Below, in pieces: positions 1 through 8,057 of a stretch of DNA of 64,000 nt. Source of the stretch: Lachnospiraceae bacterium. GTDB lineage: Bacteria; Bacillota; Clostridia; Lachnospirales; Lachnospiraceae. The notes under the pieces are model-generated. The model ran no database searches and was not told the DNA's origin. It saw only the letters and a list, made by a program, of their open reading frames with translations. Numbering within the stretch: position 1 is the stretch's first letter; every line of letters begins with the position of its first letter. A program made the position numbers and the translations under genes. The stretch covers positions 1 through 64,000 of the forward strand of contig SVFL01000003.1 of the NCBI GenBank assembly GCA_015056885.1. The letters run 5' to 3'.

Positions 1-1
1 A

Positions 2-61
2 GAAAAAGCTAAGGAAGTCAGAGCCGCATTGGAAGAGGAAAAAGGCAATAATGCAGATTAA
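2..61 (+). CDS. 3' end of an upstream flagellar gene, probably hook-capping protein FlgD
   Basis: Only the last 19 codons and a TAA stop (59-61) are in the window. The visible tail is very acidic and lysine-rich and ends EEEKGNNAD. The tail carries no diagnostic motif. The flgD assignment rests only on position: in clostridial and Bacillus fla/che operons flgD sits directly before the small flagellar operon protein and flgE that follow here. The hook-length protein FliK is the other possibility. Confidence 0.5.
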   Translation, partial: EKAKEVRAALEEEKGNNAD

Positions 62-95
62 CCCGCACAGGATGTGTTGAGAGGGAGGAAGGAAT

Positions 96-512
96 ATGGA
101 TATTCAGAATCAGAATTTTCAGAATCGCCAAATCCTTTCTATCGAGCAGGTCCAGGAAAGATATTTGAAAAATCCGGGCGCAACGGATAACAAAGTATCA
201 AAGACGCAGATTTCCTTCCAGGATGTGCTCATGCAGAAGACCTTGCTGGGGCAGACTGATGAACTCAAATTTTCCAAGCATGCAACAGGCAGGCTTAGTG
301 ACAGAGGTATTGAATTGAGTGACAGCCAAATGGAAAGATTGAATGATGGTGTCCGCAAGGCACAGCAGAAAGGAATTAAAGATTCATTGGTTATTGTAGA
401 TCAATTGGCATTTATCGTGAATGTGCCTAACAACACGGTGGTAACGGCCATGGATAGTACAGAGACCAACGACAATGTATTTACAAATATCAACGGAGCA
501 GTAATTATGTAA
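96..512 (+). CDS. Flagellar operon protein of the TIGR02530 type
   Basis: This 138-residue protein matches the small conserved family found between flgD and flgE in Gram-positive flagellar operons. The recognisable core is the C-terminal half, with FSKHATGRLSDRGIELS (about residues 59-75), then an amphipathic helix and LVIVDQLAFIVNVPNNTVVTA. The N-terminal 50 residues are polar and probably disordered. There is no signal peptide or membrane segment, so it is likely cytosolic or exported by the flagellar apparatus. A GGGAGGAAGG ribosome site lies just before the ATG. Its role is unproven; an accessory role in hook assembly is inferred from its fixed position. Confidence 0.85.
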   Translation: MDIQNQNFQNRQILSIEQVQERYLKNPGATDNKVSKTQISFQDVLMQKTLLGQTDELKFSKHATGRLSDRGIELSDSQMERLNDGVRKAQQKGIKDSLVIVDQLAFIVNVPNNTVVTAMDSTETNDNVFTNINGAVIM

Positions 513-593
513 GCCGGACCTCACAAGGAAGTTTACAGGTTCTCCCCGAATGACAGACGGGAGACGGCTCCGAGTAATAGGAGGACAAATATT

Positions 594-2339
594 ATGATGA
601 GATCATTGTATTCTGGTGTTAGCGGACTGAAGACTCACCAGACCAAAATGGATGTAATCGGTAACAACATTGCGAACGTAAATACAACAGCATTTAAATC
701 CAGTTCCATCGTGTTCAGTGAACTGATGAGCCAGACTACACAGAAGGCCAGCGGTCCTAATGCGGCTACCGGAACCGGTGGTGTTAACGCAAGACAGATT
801 GGTCTTGGTGTAAGAAGTGGCGCGATTAACATGAATATTACCGGACAGGGTGCGAGCCAGTCTACAGGTAATCCTTTTGATATCATGATTTCCGGTGAGA
901 ACTTTTTTGTGGTTTCCAACGGATCAGAGAATTTCTTTACCCGTGATGGTTCTTTTTATGTAGATGGTGCAGGTAATCTGGCTATGACCAGTACCGGTTA
1001 TAATGTAATGGGTTGGGGTGTTGATGAGGCTACCGGAGACATCAAGCAGGATACTGTTACAGCGCTTCGTATTATGAGTGCGGCAAACATGACATATCCC
1101 CCTGAGGCAACTTCTAAGGCTTATATTTCCGGTATTCTGGATAAGAATGATACGGATGTAACCAGTGCTAACGGTAAGGTTGTTAATCTGAATTTCTATG
1201 ATAATCTGGGTTACAGTTATACTGCAAGATTTGTGTTCAAACAGTCTACTGAGCAGAATAACTACAGCCTTGAATTTGATAAGCTTCTTGATTCTGAGGG
1301 CAATGAGGTTGAAATGACCGATGCGCAGAAGAAGACAGTATTTGGCGGTGGTATTGCACAGACTCAGATGGCAAATACCACAATCAGCTTGGGAAACAGC
1401 TATTCTTGGGATGCGGCAGGTAATCTGCTTGCCAATAACAATCCTCTTGTGTATGCTACCGGTAATGCTACATATCCGTACAGTACGGTAAATCCGGCTC
1501 CTACCGATGAGGCAGAGCTGGATGCAGAGAATCAGAAGGCGCTTGCGCTGATTGCACAGGCATATGGTTATGAAGGTTCTGTGGATGAGTTTATGAATTT
1601 GCAGATACCCGTTCAGGTTCAAGGTGATAATGGTACTACTGTTACTGAGAATTACAGCATCAATGATGTAATCTATGATCCTAACAATAAACTGCCTTCT
1701 CTGGATATTGCTCTCGGAACAGGTGCTGAGTCTGCCGGACGTGTATACTATGGTTACGAGGTAATCTTTAATGACGATACCGGTGCCATTGAATCTGTAG
1801 GTGGTAACAATACAACCTTTATGGCGAACTTCAATCTGGCTGATTTAGGTGATGATTTCACTAATTTTTCCAATATTCAGATTGATTTGTCCGAGATTTC
1901 CATGTTTGATAACAAGGGTACTTCTACAATCGGTGCTACAAGCGGTGATTTGGAAGGATTGGGAACCGGACGCCGTCTTGGCGATATGATTGGTGTATCT
2001 ATTCAGAATAACGGTATGATTTATGCAAGTTATGATAATGGTATGACCAAGTTGCTTGGTCAGATTGCGTCTGCAAGTTTTGCGAATGCATCCGGTCTGG
2101 AAAGAGCGGGAGATAACCTTTATTCTGCAACACTTAACTCCGGTGAATTTGATGGTATTGGTGTGGATGTTACTGCAAATGGCGGTTATATGTCTACCGG
2201 TCAGCTGGAGATGAGTAATGTAGATTTGTCTGCAGAATTTACGGAGATGATTACTACTCAGAGAGGTTTCCAGGCAAACAGCCGTATTATTACTGTTTCA
2301 GATACTTTGCTTGAGGAACTGACTAATCTGAAGAGATAA
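594..2339 (+). CDS. flgE: Flagellar hook protein FlgE
   Basis: FlgE polymerises into the hook that joins the basal body to the filament. The N-terminus (MMRSLYSGVSGLKTHQTKMD, then NNIANVNTTAFKSS) is the rod/hook D0 helix signature. The C-terminus (about residues 535-581: GFQANSRIITVSDTLLEEL) is the matching C-terminal coiled-coil helix. The central 450 residues are the surface-exposed hook domains, rich in Asn, Gly and Thr. At 581 residues it is longer than enterobacterial FlgE (about 400), which is usual in clostridia. AGGAGG at 579-584 places the start at 594 rather than the adjacent ATG at 597. A strong GC-rich hairpin follows the stop. Confidence 0.97.
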   Translation: MMRSLYSGVSGLKTHQTKMDVIGNNIANVNTTAFKSSSIVFSELMSQTTQKASGPNAATGTGGVNARQIGLGVRSGAINMNITGQGASQSTGNPFDIMISGENFFVVSNGSENFFTRDGSFYVDGAGNLAMTSTGYNVMGWGVDEATGDIKQDTVTALRIMSAANMTYPPEATSKAYISGILDKNDTDVTSANGKVVNLNFYDNLGYSYTARFVFKQSTEQNNYSLEFDKLLDSEGNEVEMTDAQKKTVFGGGIAQTQMANTTISLGNSYSWDAAGNLLANNNPLVYATGNATYPYSTVNPAPTDEAELDAENQKALALIAQAYGYEGSVDEFMNLQIPVQVQGDNGTTVTENYSINDVIYDPNNKLPSLDIALGTGAESAGRVYYGYEVIFNDDTGAIESVGGNNTTFMANFNLADLGDDFTNFSNIQIDLSEISMFDNKGTSTIGATSGDLEGLGTGRRLGDMIGVSIQNNGMIYASYDNGMTKLLGQIASASFANASGLERAGDNLYSATLNSGEFDGIGVDVTANGGYMSTGQLEMSNVDLSAEFTEMITTQRGFQANSRIITVSDTLLEELTNLKR

Positions 2340-2373
2340 TTCGTTTTTTAGAAATAGTAAAAAGATATGCATA

Positions 2374-2405
2374 AAGGGGCGGAAAAGACAGAATTTCCGT
2401 CCCTT
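2374..2405 (+). other. Intercistronic hairpin between flgE and swrD/flbD
   Basis: Arms 2374-2385 and 2394-2405 pair over 12 bp (one G-U pair) around an 8-nt loop. No T-run follows (next bases ATGTCCATATT), so it does not look like a strong intrinsic terminator. It could protect the 3' end of abundant flgE mRNA, mark a processing site, or partly reduce readthrough into the operon. Confidence 0.6.
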
Positions 2406-2443
2406 ATGTCCATATTATGAGGTTGTTTTACGGAGGTCGCATT

Positions 2444-2629
2444 ATGATAGAAGTGACAAAGTTAAATGGCGTAAAAATTTTAGTGAATCCCCATTTGTTG
2501 GAAATTGTCGAGGAAACCCCTGATACTGTGTTAACTTTGACAACAGGAAAAAAAATAATTGTAAAAGAAAGTAGACAAGACATAAAAAATTTAGTAAAAT
2601 TGTATCGAAAGGATATTCTTGCAGAATAA
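2444..2629 (+). CDS. swrD: Swarming/flagellar protein SwrD (FlbD/YlzI family)
   Basis: This is a 61-residue protein of the FlbD/YlzI family. It begins MIEVTKLNG and contains LVNPHLLEIVEETPDTVLTL and GKKIIVKES, the family hallmarks. In Bacillus subtilis the orthologue SwrD sits between flgE and fliL and raises the torque of the motor. Here it lies immediately before motA/motB, which fits that role. An upstream in-frame ATG at 2417 exists, but CGGAGG at 2431-2436 is correctly spaced for 2444, so the shorter form is chosen. There is no transmembrane segment. Confidence 0.88.
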   Translation: MIEVTKLNGVKILVNPHLLEIVEETPDTVLTLTTGKKIIVKESRQDIKNLVKLYRKDILAE

Positions 2630-2664
2630 TTTGGAAAATTGCGGAATGTTTGAGGTGATTTCTA

Positions 2665-3453
2665 ATGGATATAGCATCATTAGTAGGTCTGATATTTGGT
2701 TTTTCAATGATGATTTTTGGTATCATCAGTAGTGCGGGATTGAGTGGTGTGTCTAATTATCTGGATCCGCCTTCGGCACTTATTACGTTTGGCGGTGCGA
2801 TTGGTGCAACGCTGTGTTCTTTTAATCTGCAAGATTTTATTGCAGGACTCAAGAGCTTTACGTTGATATTCAAAGTGCCGGCTATTAATACTTCGGATAT
2901 GATTAAAAAGATAATAGATTTGTCCAATGTAGCCCGTAAAGAGGGTCTTTTGTCATTGGAGGAAGCGGCGGCTGAGTTAGACGAGCCTTTCCTTAAGAAG
3001 GGTATTCTCTTGATTGTGGACGGTACGGATCCTGATTTGGTGCGTGCCATCATGGAAACAGAGCTTGTCAGCGTTGAGGGCAGACATAAAAATCTGATTG
3101 GTTTCTGGGATGTGCTTGGCTCTATGGGACCTGCCTGGGGTATGATTGGTACCTTGATTGGTCTGGTAGATATGTTGAATAACATGTCAGATGCCAGTGC
3201 AATCGGACCTGCGATGGCCGTAGCACTTATTACTACTTTGTATGGTTCCATTTTGGCAAACTGGATTTGTATCCCTGTTTCCAATAAGCTTAAGGCGGAT
3301 AATGCTGCTGAAATGATGCTTAAGGAAGTTATGATTGAAGGACTTTTGTCTATTCAGGCAGGAGAAAACCCTCGTGTAATTGAAGAGAAGTTAAAATCCT
3401 TCCTGGCACCCAAGGACAGAGTGGGTGAAGAGGAAGCTGGAGGTGAGGAGTAA
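2665..3453 (+). CDS. motA: Flagellar stator protein MotA
   Basis: MotA forms the proton- or sodium-conducting stator ring with MotB and pushes on FliG. Four membrane segments are visible (about residues 4-24, 34-52, 152-171, 182-204). A cytoplasmic loop at 60-145 carries the charged RKEGLLSLEE stretch (91-100) that contacts FliG. GSMGPAWGMIGTLIG (152-166) contains the conserved proline beside the ion channel. Its length of 262 is normal. The start follows a TGAGGTGAT ribosome site. The stop at 3451-3453 abuts the motB GTG, so the two are translationally coupled. Confidence 0.96.
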   Translation: MDIASLVGLIFGFSMMIFGIISSAGLSGVSNYLDPPSALITFGGAIGATLCSFNLQDFIAGLKSFTLIFKVPAINTSDMIKKIIDLSNVARKEGLLSLEEAAAELDEPFLKKGILLIVDGTDPDLVRAIMETELVSVEGRHKNLIGFWDVLGSMGPAWGMIGTLIGLVDMLNNMSDASAIGPAMAVALITTLYGSILANWICIPVSNKLKADNAAEMMLKEVMIEGLLSIQAGENPRVIEEKLKSFLAPKDRVGEEEAGGEE

Positions 3454-4278
3454 GTGGCAAAGAGAAAGGAAGATACGCCGCCACCCGGGTCACCGGCATG
3501 GATGGCGACCTTTAGTGATTTAATGAACCTTTTGCTTTGTTTCTTCGTACTCCTTTTTTCCATGTCTACCATCGAAGAATCAAAGTGGGAAGAACTGGTT
3601 GCGTCCATGAATAATACATTTAGTGTGTTCGATAAGGGCGCTACGGCAATCGGAGAAGGCATTCTTATCAGTAATGGTGTAAGTCAGTTGAATGAGCTGG
3701 ATAAGTACATAAACAGTACCGGTAAACTTTCTGATGCAGAATCTCCTGAGGATAAAACGGAGGAGTATGAGAATTCCGGCGATATTGACATACTGAAGGA
3801 AACGATTGAGGAACAACAGCTTCAAAGTAATGAAGAGCTTTCTGAACTGATTGAGGAAGCGGTGGCAGAGGGACAACTGGCAGACCAGATAGACGTTACA
3901 TTTACTGCTCAGTATGTACAGCTTTCCATGACAGGTGCACTTTTGTTTGATTCCGGAAGTGATGAACTCAAGGAAGAGTCTTACGTAGTTCTTGATAAGG
4001 TTGGTGTAATCCTTGAGCGATATGCACAGGGTATCATCGAGATAGAAGGACATACAGATAATGTGCCCATAAGCAGTTCGCGTTTTCCCAGCAATGAAGA
4101 GTTGTCCAGCGGAAGAGCGTTGTCGGTGTTTTATTATCTTACAGAGAATACGTTACTAGATGAAACTCGGCTTAAGCATGCCGGAATGGGAGAACGAATT
4201 CCTATTGCTGATAATTCTACCCCGGAGGGCAGAAGTAAGAACCGTCGTGTAGAAATCAGAATATACAATCCTTCCTAA
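3454..4278 (+). CDS. motB: Flagellar stator protein MotB
   Basis: MotB is the peptidoglycan-anchored stator subunit. A short cytoplasmic N-terminus is followed by one membrane segment (about 18-38) with the ion-binding aspartate in the context FSDLMNLLLCFF (Asp22). A plug and linker rich in Glu spans 45-150. An OmpA-type peptidoglycan-binding domain covers about 155-272, with IEIEGHTDNVP (195-205) and RSKNRRVEIRI. The GTG start directly follows the motA stop; its SD lies inside the motA 3' end (GGAGGTGAGGAG). Whether the couple uses H+ or Na+ cannot be read safely from the sequence. Confidence 0.95.
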   Translation: MAKRKEDTPPPGSPAWMATFSDLMNLLLCFFVLLFSMSTIEESKWEELVASMNNTFSVFDKGATAIGEGILISNGVSQLNELDKYINSTGKLSDAESPEDKTEEYENSGDIDILKETIEEQQLQSNEELSELIEEAVAEGQLADQIDVTFTAQYVQLSMTGALLFDSGSDELKEESYVVLDKVGVILERYAQGIIEIEGHTDNVPISSSRFPSNEELSSGRALSVFYYLTENTLLDETRLKHAGMGERIPIADNSTPEGRSKNRRVEIRIYNPS

Positions 4279-4304
4279 AGGAATAACCTAAAGGAGATAT
4301 ACTT

Positions 4305-4850
4305 ATGAAGAAAAATTTATTATCGTTTATTATACTTGCACTACTTATTGTAAATCTTGTTCTTACATCAGTGATGATGTTTAGTGTGACGAGTACCAAT
4401 AAGAAGGTGTCGGATTTGGTCGGTAATATTGCCGTAGCATTGAATCTGGAGTTGACTGAGCCCGGATCGGAGAACCAGATGGCTGCGGTTTCCCTGGAGG
4501 ATACTGAAGTTTATGCTATTGCAAGTGCTATGACCATTCCCCTTGCACTCGAAACATCTGCTGTGGACGGAGAGACTCCGAAACAGGGATATCTGGTATG
4601 TAATATTTCACTTTCCGTAAATACGAAGCATAAGGATTACAAGACTTACGGTTCTGCAGAGGCAATGGCTGCCAAAGAGGAACTGATTAAGGATGCAATC
4701 AGTAGCATTATCAGCAAGCACACGACTGCTGAATTGCAGGCTGATACCGGTTTGGAGAATCTGAAGGCAGAACTTTTGACTGCTGTACAGGATTTGTTCC
4801 AGAGTGATTTTATTTACAAGATTTCTATTAGCGAAGTAAAATACGGCTGA
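4305..4850 (+). CDS. fliL: Flagellar basal body-associated protein FliL
   Basis: FliL is a single-pass membrane protein that surrounds or stabilises the stator. One hydrophobic helix occurs at residues 6-28 (SFIILALLIVNLVLTSVMMF). An extracytoplasmic stomatin-like FliL domain follows (about 75-181), with YLVCNISLSVNTKHKDYK and DAISSIISKHTTAEL. Its length of 181 is slightly above the Bacillus form (140) because of the linker. AAAGGAGATATACTT before the ATG is a strong ribosome site. It sits between the stator genes and the switch genes, as in other Gram-positive fla/che operons. Confidence 0.93.
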   Translation: MKKNLLSFIILALLIVNLVLTSVMMFSVTSTNKKVSDLVGNIAVALNLELTEPGSENQMAAVSLEDTEVYAIASAMTIPLALETSAVDGETPKQGYLVCNISLSVNTKHKDYKTYGSAEAMAAKEELIKDAISSIISKHTTAELQADTGLENLKAELLTAVQDLFQSDFIYKISISEVKYG

Positions 4851-4899
4851 TAAACCAAGCATGTCCGGTTTTCGGCTAATAAAAAGGAGGTGAGGACTT

Positions 4900-5883
4900 G
4901 TGGGCGAGGTTCTTTCGCAAAGCGAAATAGATAATCTGCTGGCGGCATTGTCAACCGGTGAATTGGATGTTGACGAGATGCAGAACAAAAAAGATGAAAA
5001 GCAGGTTAAAAACTACGATTTCAGCCGCCCGACCAAGTTCTCAAAAGAGCATTTAAGAACGCTGGAGATTATCTTCGAGCATTATGGCCGATTGGTTTCC
5101 ACCAATCTTCCGGTTTACCTGAGAAGAAATGTACAGGTGGCGGTGATGAGTTCTGAAACGGTTACGTTTAGCGAGTTCTCCAATGCTTTGTCTAATCCGG
5201 TTATTTTGGGTATTGTAAACTTTGCTCCGCTAAACGGGACGATTATTGTGGAATTATCGACCAATCTGGCTTATGCTATGTTGGACAGAATGCTTGGCGG
5301 TGCAGGAATGCCGCTTGAGAAGAATAGAGAGTTTTCGGAAATCGAGATGTCGATTATCCAGAAGATTTTGGTTATGCTGACACAGCTTTTAAGAGATCCG
5401 TGGAAAAATGTAGTGAATATTTCTCCTTTGCTTAGCAGAGTAGAGACGAATCCGCAGTTTGCACAGATTATTGCACCGAATGATATGATTGCAATTGTCA
5501 CTTTGAGTGTGAAAGTCGGAGATGTAGAGGGTCTTTTGAATTTCTGTCTTCCTTTCTTTACATTAGAAGAAGTTATGGACAGACTGAATACCAAGTACTG
5601 GTATGCATCCATGCAGGAGAATCATGATGAGCATTATGAGGAATATATTGAGTCACTGATTCGGAAGGTGGATATACCCATCAGAGCAATTCTTGGTAAG
5701 AGCAATATTTCGGTGGGAGATTTTACCAACTTACAGGTTGGCGATTGTATCCGTCTGGATACCAGAGTGGATAACGATATGGAGATTTATGTAGGGAATA
5801 TCAGAAAATTTACCGCTTTGCCCGGCGCGAATAAAGATAATTACGCTGTGCGGATTACATCGGTAGTAAGAGAGGAGGAGTAA
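4900..5883 (+). CDS. fliM: Flagellar motor switch protein FliM
   Basis: FliM is the C-ring subunit that binds phospho-CheY and transmits reversal. The N-terminal peptide LSQSEIDNLL (5-14) is the CheY-P docking motif. A central CheC-like domain spans about 35-220 (FSRPTKFSKEHLRTLEIIFE, then GIVNFAPLNGT). A C-terminal SpoA domain (about 250-325) mediates C-ring packing with FliY. GTG start preceded by AAAGGAGGTGAGG. Length 327 is standard. The stop lies 3 nt before the fliY ATG. Confidence 0.96.
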   Translation: MGEVLSQSEIDNLLAALSTGELDVDEMQNKKDEKQVKNYDFSRPTKFSKEHLRTLEIIFEHYGRLVSTNLPVYLRRNVQVAVMSSETVTFSEFSNALSNPVILGIVNFAPLNGTIIVELSTNLAYAMLDRMLGGAGMPLEKNREFSEIEMSIIQKILVMLTQLLRDPWKNVVNISPLLSRVETNPQFAQIIAPNDMIAIVTLSVKVGDVEGLLNFCLPFFTLEEVMDRLNTKYWYASMQENHDEHYEEYIESLIRKVDIPIRAILGKSNISVGDFTNLQVGDCIRLDTRVDNDMEIYVGNIRKFTALPGANKDNYAVRITSVVREEE

Positions 5884-5886
5884 CAG

Positions 5887-7251
5887 ATGGATGGAATGCT
5901 TTCTCAGGACGAAATCAATGCCCTGTTAAACGGCATGGATTTGTCGGGAGACCTGATGGCAGACCTTGCAGACGAAACGCCCGCTGACAGTTCGGCGACT
6001 GATTCATCTGTAGGCGGTGTACAGACTGCCGGGGACAACGAATTGTTGTCTGACGTGGAAAAGGATGCCATTGGTGAGGTAGGAAACATCAGCATGGGTT
6101 CTTCTGCCACCACCCTTTACTCATTAGTTAACAGAAAAGTGAATATTACAACACCTGAGGTAGCTTTGGCAACATGGGATGAGCTTTTGGAGATGTACGA
6201 AAGACCTTGTGTGTTTATTCAGATTAAGTACACCATGGGACTGGATGGTTCCAATATTTTGGTACTTAAAGAGCATGATGTTAGAATTATTACCGACCTG
6301 ATGATGGGCGGAGATGGAATTGTTACGGATGAGGAGCCGTTATCGGAACTCCATCTGAGTGCGATTTCGGAGGCTATGAACCAGATGATGGGTTCGGCTG
6401 CAACATCTCTTTCTACTATGCTGAACTCAGTGATTGATATCAGCCCGCCTAACTCTTCGTTGCTCGATTTAAACAAGATTCAGGCAGCGGAAGAGATAGC
6501 ACCTTTTTTGGCAGGAACATTTGTAAAAATTGCGTTCCGTATGCAGATCGGTGATTTGGTTGACAGTACGATTATGCAGTTGTATCCTATTGAATTTGCC
6601 AAGAAATTGGTAGATACCTTTATCAGCAATCAGACGGGTGCGGCAGAACCTGAACCGGCACCTGCGCCTGCACCTACACCCGCACCTGCACCCGCACCTG
6701 CACCGGTTCCTGCACCTGCACCTGCTATGGATATGGGCGGTATGAATGCTATGCCTGATATGAGTGCTACAAGCAACATGCAGGGAATGGGAATGCCTGA
6801 TATGATGGGAATGCAGGGAATGCCTAACATGGGAATGCCTGCTATGAATACAGGAATGCCAATGGGAATGCCCGGTATGAATATGGGAATGCCTATGGGA
6901 ATGCCAATGGGAATGCCCGGTATGAATATGGGAATGCCAATGGGAATGCCCCAGAATATCAATGTTCAGCCCGCACAGTTTCAGAGCTTTGCACCGGATA
7001 TGTCAGGAATTCCCGGACAGGAAAATATCGGACTTATTATGGATGTGCCCCTGGAAGTTACTGTAGAACTGGGACGTACCAATAAATCTATTTCGGAGAT
7101 TCTTGATTTTGCACCGGGTTCCATTATTGAACTTGATCGTATTGCAGGTGAGCCCATTGATATTTTGGTCAATGGTAAGTTTGTTGCAAAGGGCGAAGTT
7201 GTAGTTATCGAAGAAAGTTTTGGTGTAAGAGTTACTGAAATAATTAAATAA
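5887..7251 (+). CDS. fliY: Flagellar motor switch phosphatase FliY (CheC-like + FliN)
   Basis: FliY replaces FliN in Gram-positive motors and dephosphorylates CheY-P at the switch. [11 protein letters not shown] (4-14) is a FliM-like CheY-P docking peptide. A CheC-type phosphatase domain (about 55-240) has both active-site helices: [13 protein letters not shown] (62-74) and [12 protein letters not shown] (161-172), each with the Glu/Asn pair. A Pro-Ala linker (253-280) and a striking Met-Gly-Pro-rich linker (281-355, 30 Met of 75) follow. The FliN/SpoA domain is at 381-454 ([19 protein letters not shown]). The linker is longer and more methionine-rich than I expect for the family. Confidence 0.95.
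   Translation: MDGMLSQDEINALLNGMDLSGDLMADLADETPADSSATDSSVGGVQTAGDNELLSDVEKDAIGEVGNISMGSSATTLYSLVNRKVNITTPEVALATWDELLEMYERPCVFIQIKYTMGLDGSNILVLKEHDVRIITDLMMGGDGIVTDEEPLSELHLSAISEAMNQMMGSAATSLSTMLNSVIDISPPNSSLLDLNKIQAAEEIAPFLAGTFVKIAFRMQIGDLVDSTIMQLYPIEFAKKLVDTFISNQTGAAEPEPAPAPAPTPAPAPAPAPVPAPAPAMDMGGMNAMPDMSATSNMQGMGMPDMMGMQGMPNMGMPAMNTGMPMGMPGMNMGMPMGMPMGMPGMNMGMPMGMPQNINVQPAQFQSFAPDMSGIPGQENIGLIMDVPLEVTVELGRTNKSISEILDFAPGSIIELDRIAGEPIDILVNGKFVAKGEVVVIEESFGVRVTEIIK
6643..6951 (+). repeat. Low-complexity repeats encoding the FliY linker
   Basis: 6643-6726 repeats CCTGCACC-like units that encode Pro-Ala. 6727-6951 repeats ATGGGAATGCC-type units that encode MGMP and MPGMNMGM. Near-identical DNA copies (for example around 6880-6955) suggest expansion by slippage. 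All units are multiples of three, so the reading frame is preserved. Confidence 0.85.
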
Positions 7252-7254
7252 GGG

Positions 7255-7284
7255 CTGACAAAATTGTCGGTTTCATGGTATAAT
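7255..7284 (+). promoter_or_regulatory. Candidate internal sigma-A promoter before cheY
   Basis: CTGACA (7255-7260) and a perfect TATAAT (7279-7284) are separated by 18 bp in the 67-bp fliY-cheY spacer. This is the best promoter match inside the fla/che operon. Its -10 ends 34 nt before the cheY ATG. Confidence 0.6.
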
Positions 7285-7318
7285 TATATAAAGTGTTATA
7301 ACCAATGGAGGGAAAAAC

Positions 7319-7681
7319 ATGGCGAAGAATATTTTAATCTGTGATGATGCAGCATTTATGAGAATGATGATTAAGGATATCCTGTCCAAGAACGGCTATA
7401 ATGTTGCAGGAGAGGCCGAGAATGGTGCTAAAGCGGTTGAGAAATACAAGGAATTAAATCCGGATCTTGTGCTGATGGATATTACCATGCCTGAGATGGA
7501 TGGTATTCAGGCACTGAAGGAGATTAAGAAGCTGGATGCAGGCGCTCTTGTTATTATGTGTTCCGCAATGGGTCAGCAGGCAATGGTTATTGAGTCCATT
7601 CAGGCAGGAGCAAAGGACTTTATTGTAAAGCCGTTCCAAGCAGATCGTGTTATCGAGGCGGTTAAGAAGGTTGTGGGATAA
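7319..7681 (+). CDS. cheY: Chemotaxis response regulator CheY
   Basis: A single receiver domain of 120 residues, phosphorylated by CheA and acting on FliM/FliY. All active-site residues are seen: acidic pair Asp9/Asp10 (ILICDDAAF), phospho-acceptor Asp54 (LVLMDITMPEMDG), Ser82 switch (VIMCSAMGQQ) and Lys104 (FIVKPFQ). TGGAGGG provides the ribosome site. The TAA stop overlaps the next ATG by one base. Its place between fliY and fliO is the normal Gram-positive arrangement. A candidate promoter upstream may give CheY extra expression. Confidence 0.97.
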   Translation: MAKNILICDDAAFMRMMIKDILSKNGYNVAGEAENGAKAVEKYKELNPDLVLMDITMPEMDGIQALKEIKKLDAGALVIMCSAMGQQAMVIESIQAGAKDFIVKPFQADRVIEAVKKVVG

Positions 7682-8055
7682 TGACAATTCTTCTTACAGC
7701 GGGCAGTTATGCACAGCTGATTACAGTGCTGATTGTGTTTGTGCTTGTTTTGGGAGTGACCGCATGGGTTACCCGATGGATGGCGGAATATCAGAAGGCA
7801 CAGAATGTGAATGCTAATATTGAGATTATCGAGACTGTTCGAATCACAACCAATAAGTACATACAGTTGGTGAGAGTAGGACAGAAATATATGGCTATTG
7901 CAGTCTGTAAAGACACAGTGACCATGCTTGGCGAGGTGCCTTATGAGCAGCTTAAGTTCAGAGATGCATCTGATAGTAAGCTGAGCTTTAAGGAACTCCT
8001 AGAGAAGACCATAAAAATGGATTCCAGTGATCAAAGCGATACAAAGGACAGATAG
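7681..8055 (+). CDS. fliO: Flagellar biosynthesis protein FliO
   Basis: FliO is the membrane chaperone that helps assemble the FliP5R1Q4 export gate. One membrane segment (about residues 10-32, LITVLIVFVLVLGVTAWVTRW) is followed by a cytoplasmic FliO domain with IEIIETVRITTNKYIQLVRV and MAIAVCKDTVTMLGEV. The 124-residue length and weak conservation are typical. The ATG overlaps the cheY stop (TAATG), so translation is coupled. The identity is also supported by fliP directly downstream. Confidence 0.88.
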   Translation: MTILLTAGSYAQLITVLIVFVLVLGVTAWVTRWMAEYQKAQNVNANIEIIETVRITTNKYIQLVRVGQKYMAIAVCKDTVTMLGEVPYEQLKFRDASDSKLSFKELLEKTIKMDSSDQSDTKDR

Positions 8056-8057
8056 TA

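Noticed and set aside
924..1622. Minus-strand open frame of 232 codons over flgE
   Set aside because: Opposite a well-supported structural gene; low-complexity Ile/Cys/Arg composition typical of a shadow.
6727..6951. Repeated ATGGGAATGCC units that could suggest a CRISPR-like or satellite array
   Set aside because: The units are in frame with fliY, have no unique spacers, and encode a Met/Pro/Gly linker.
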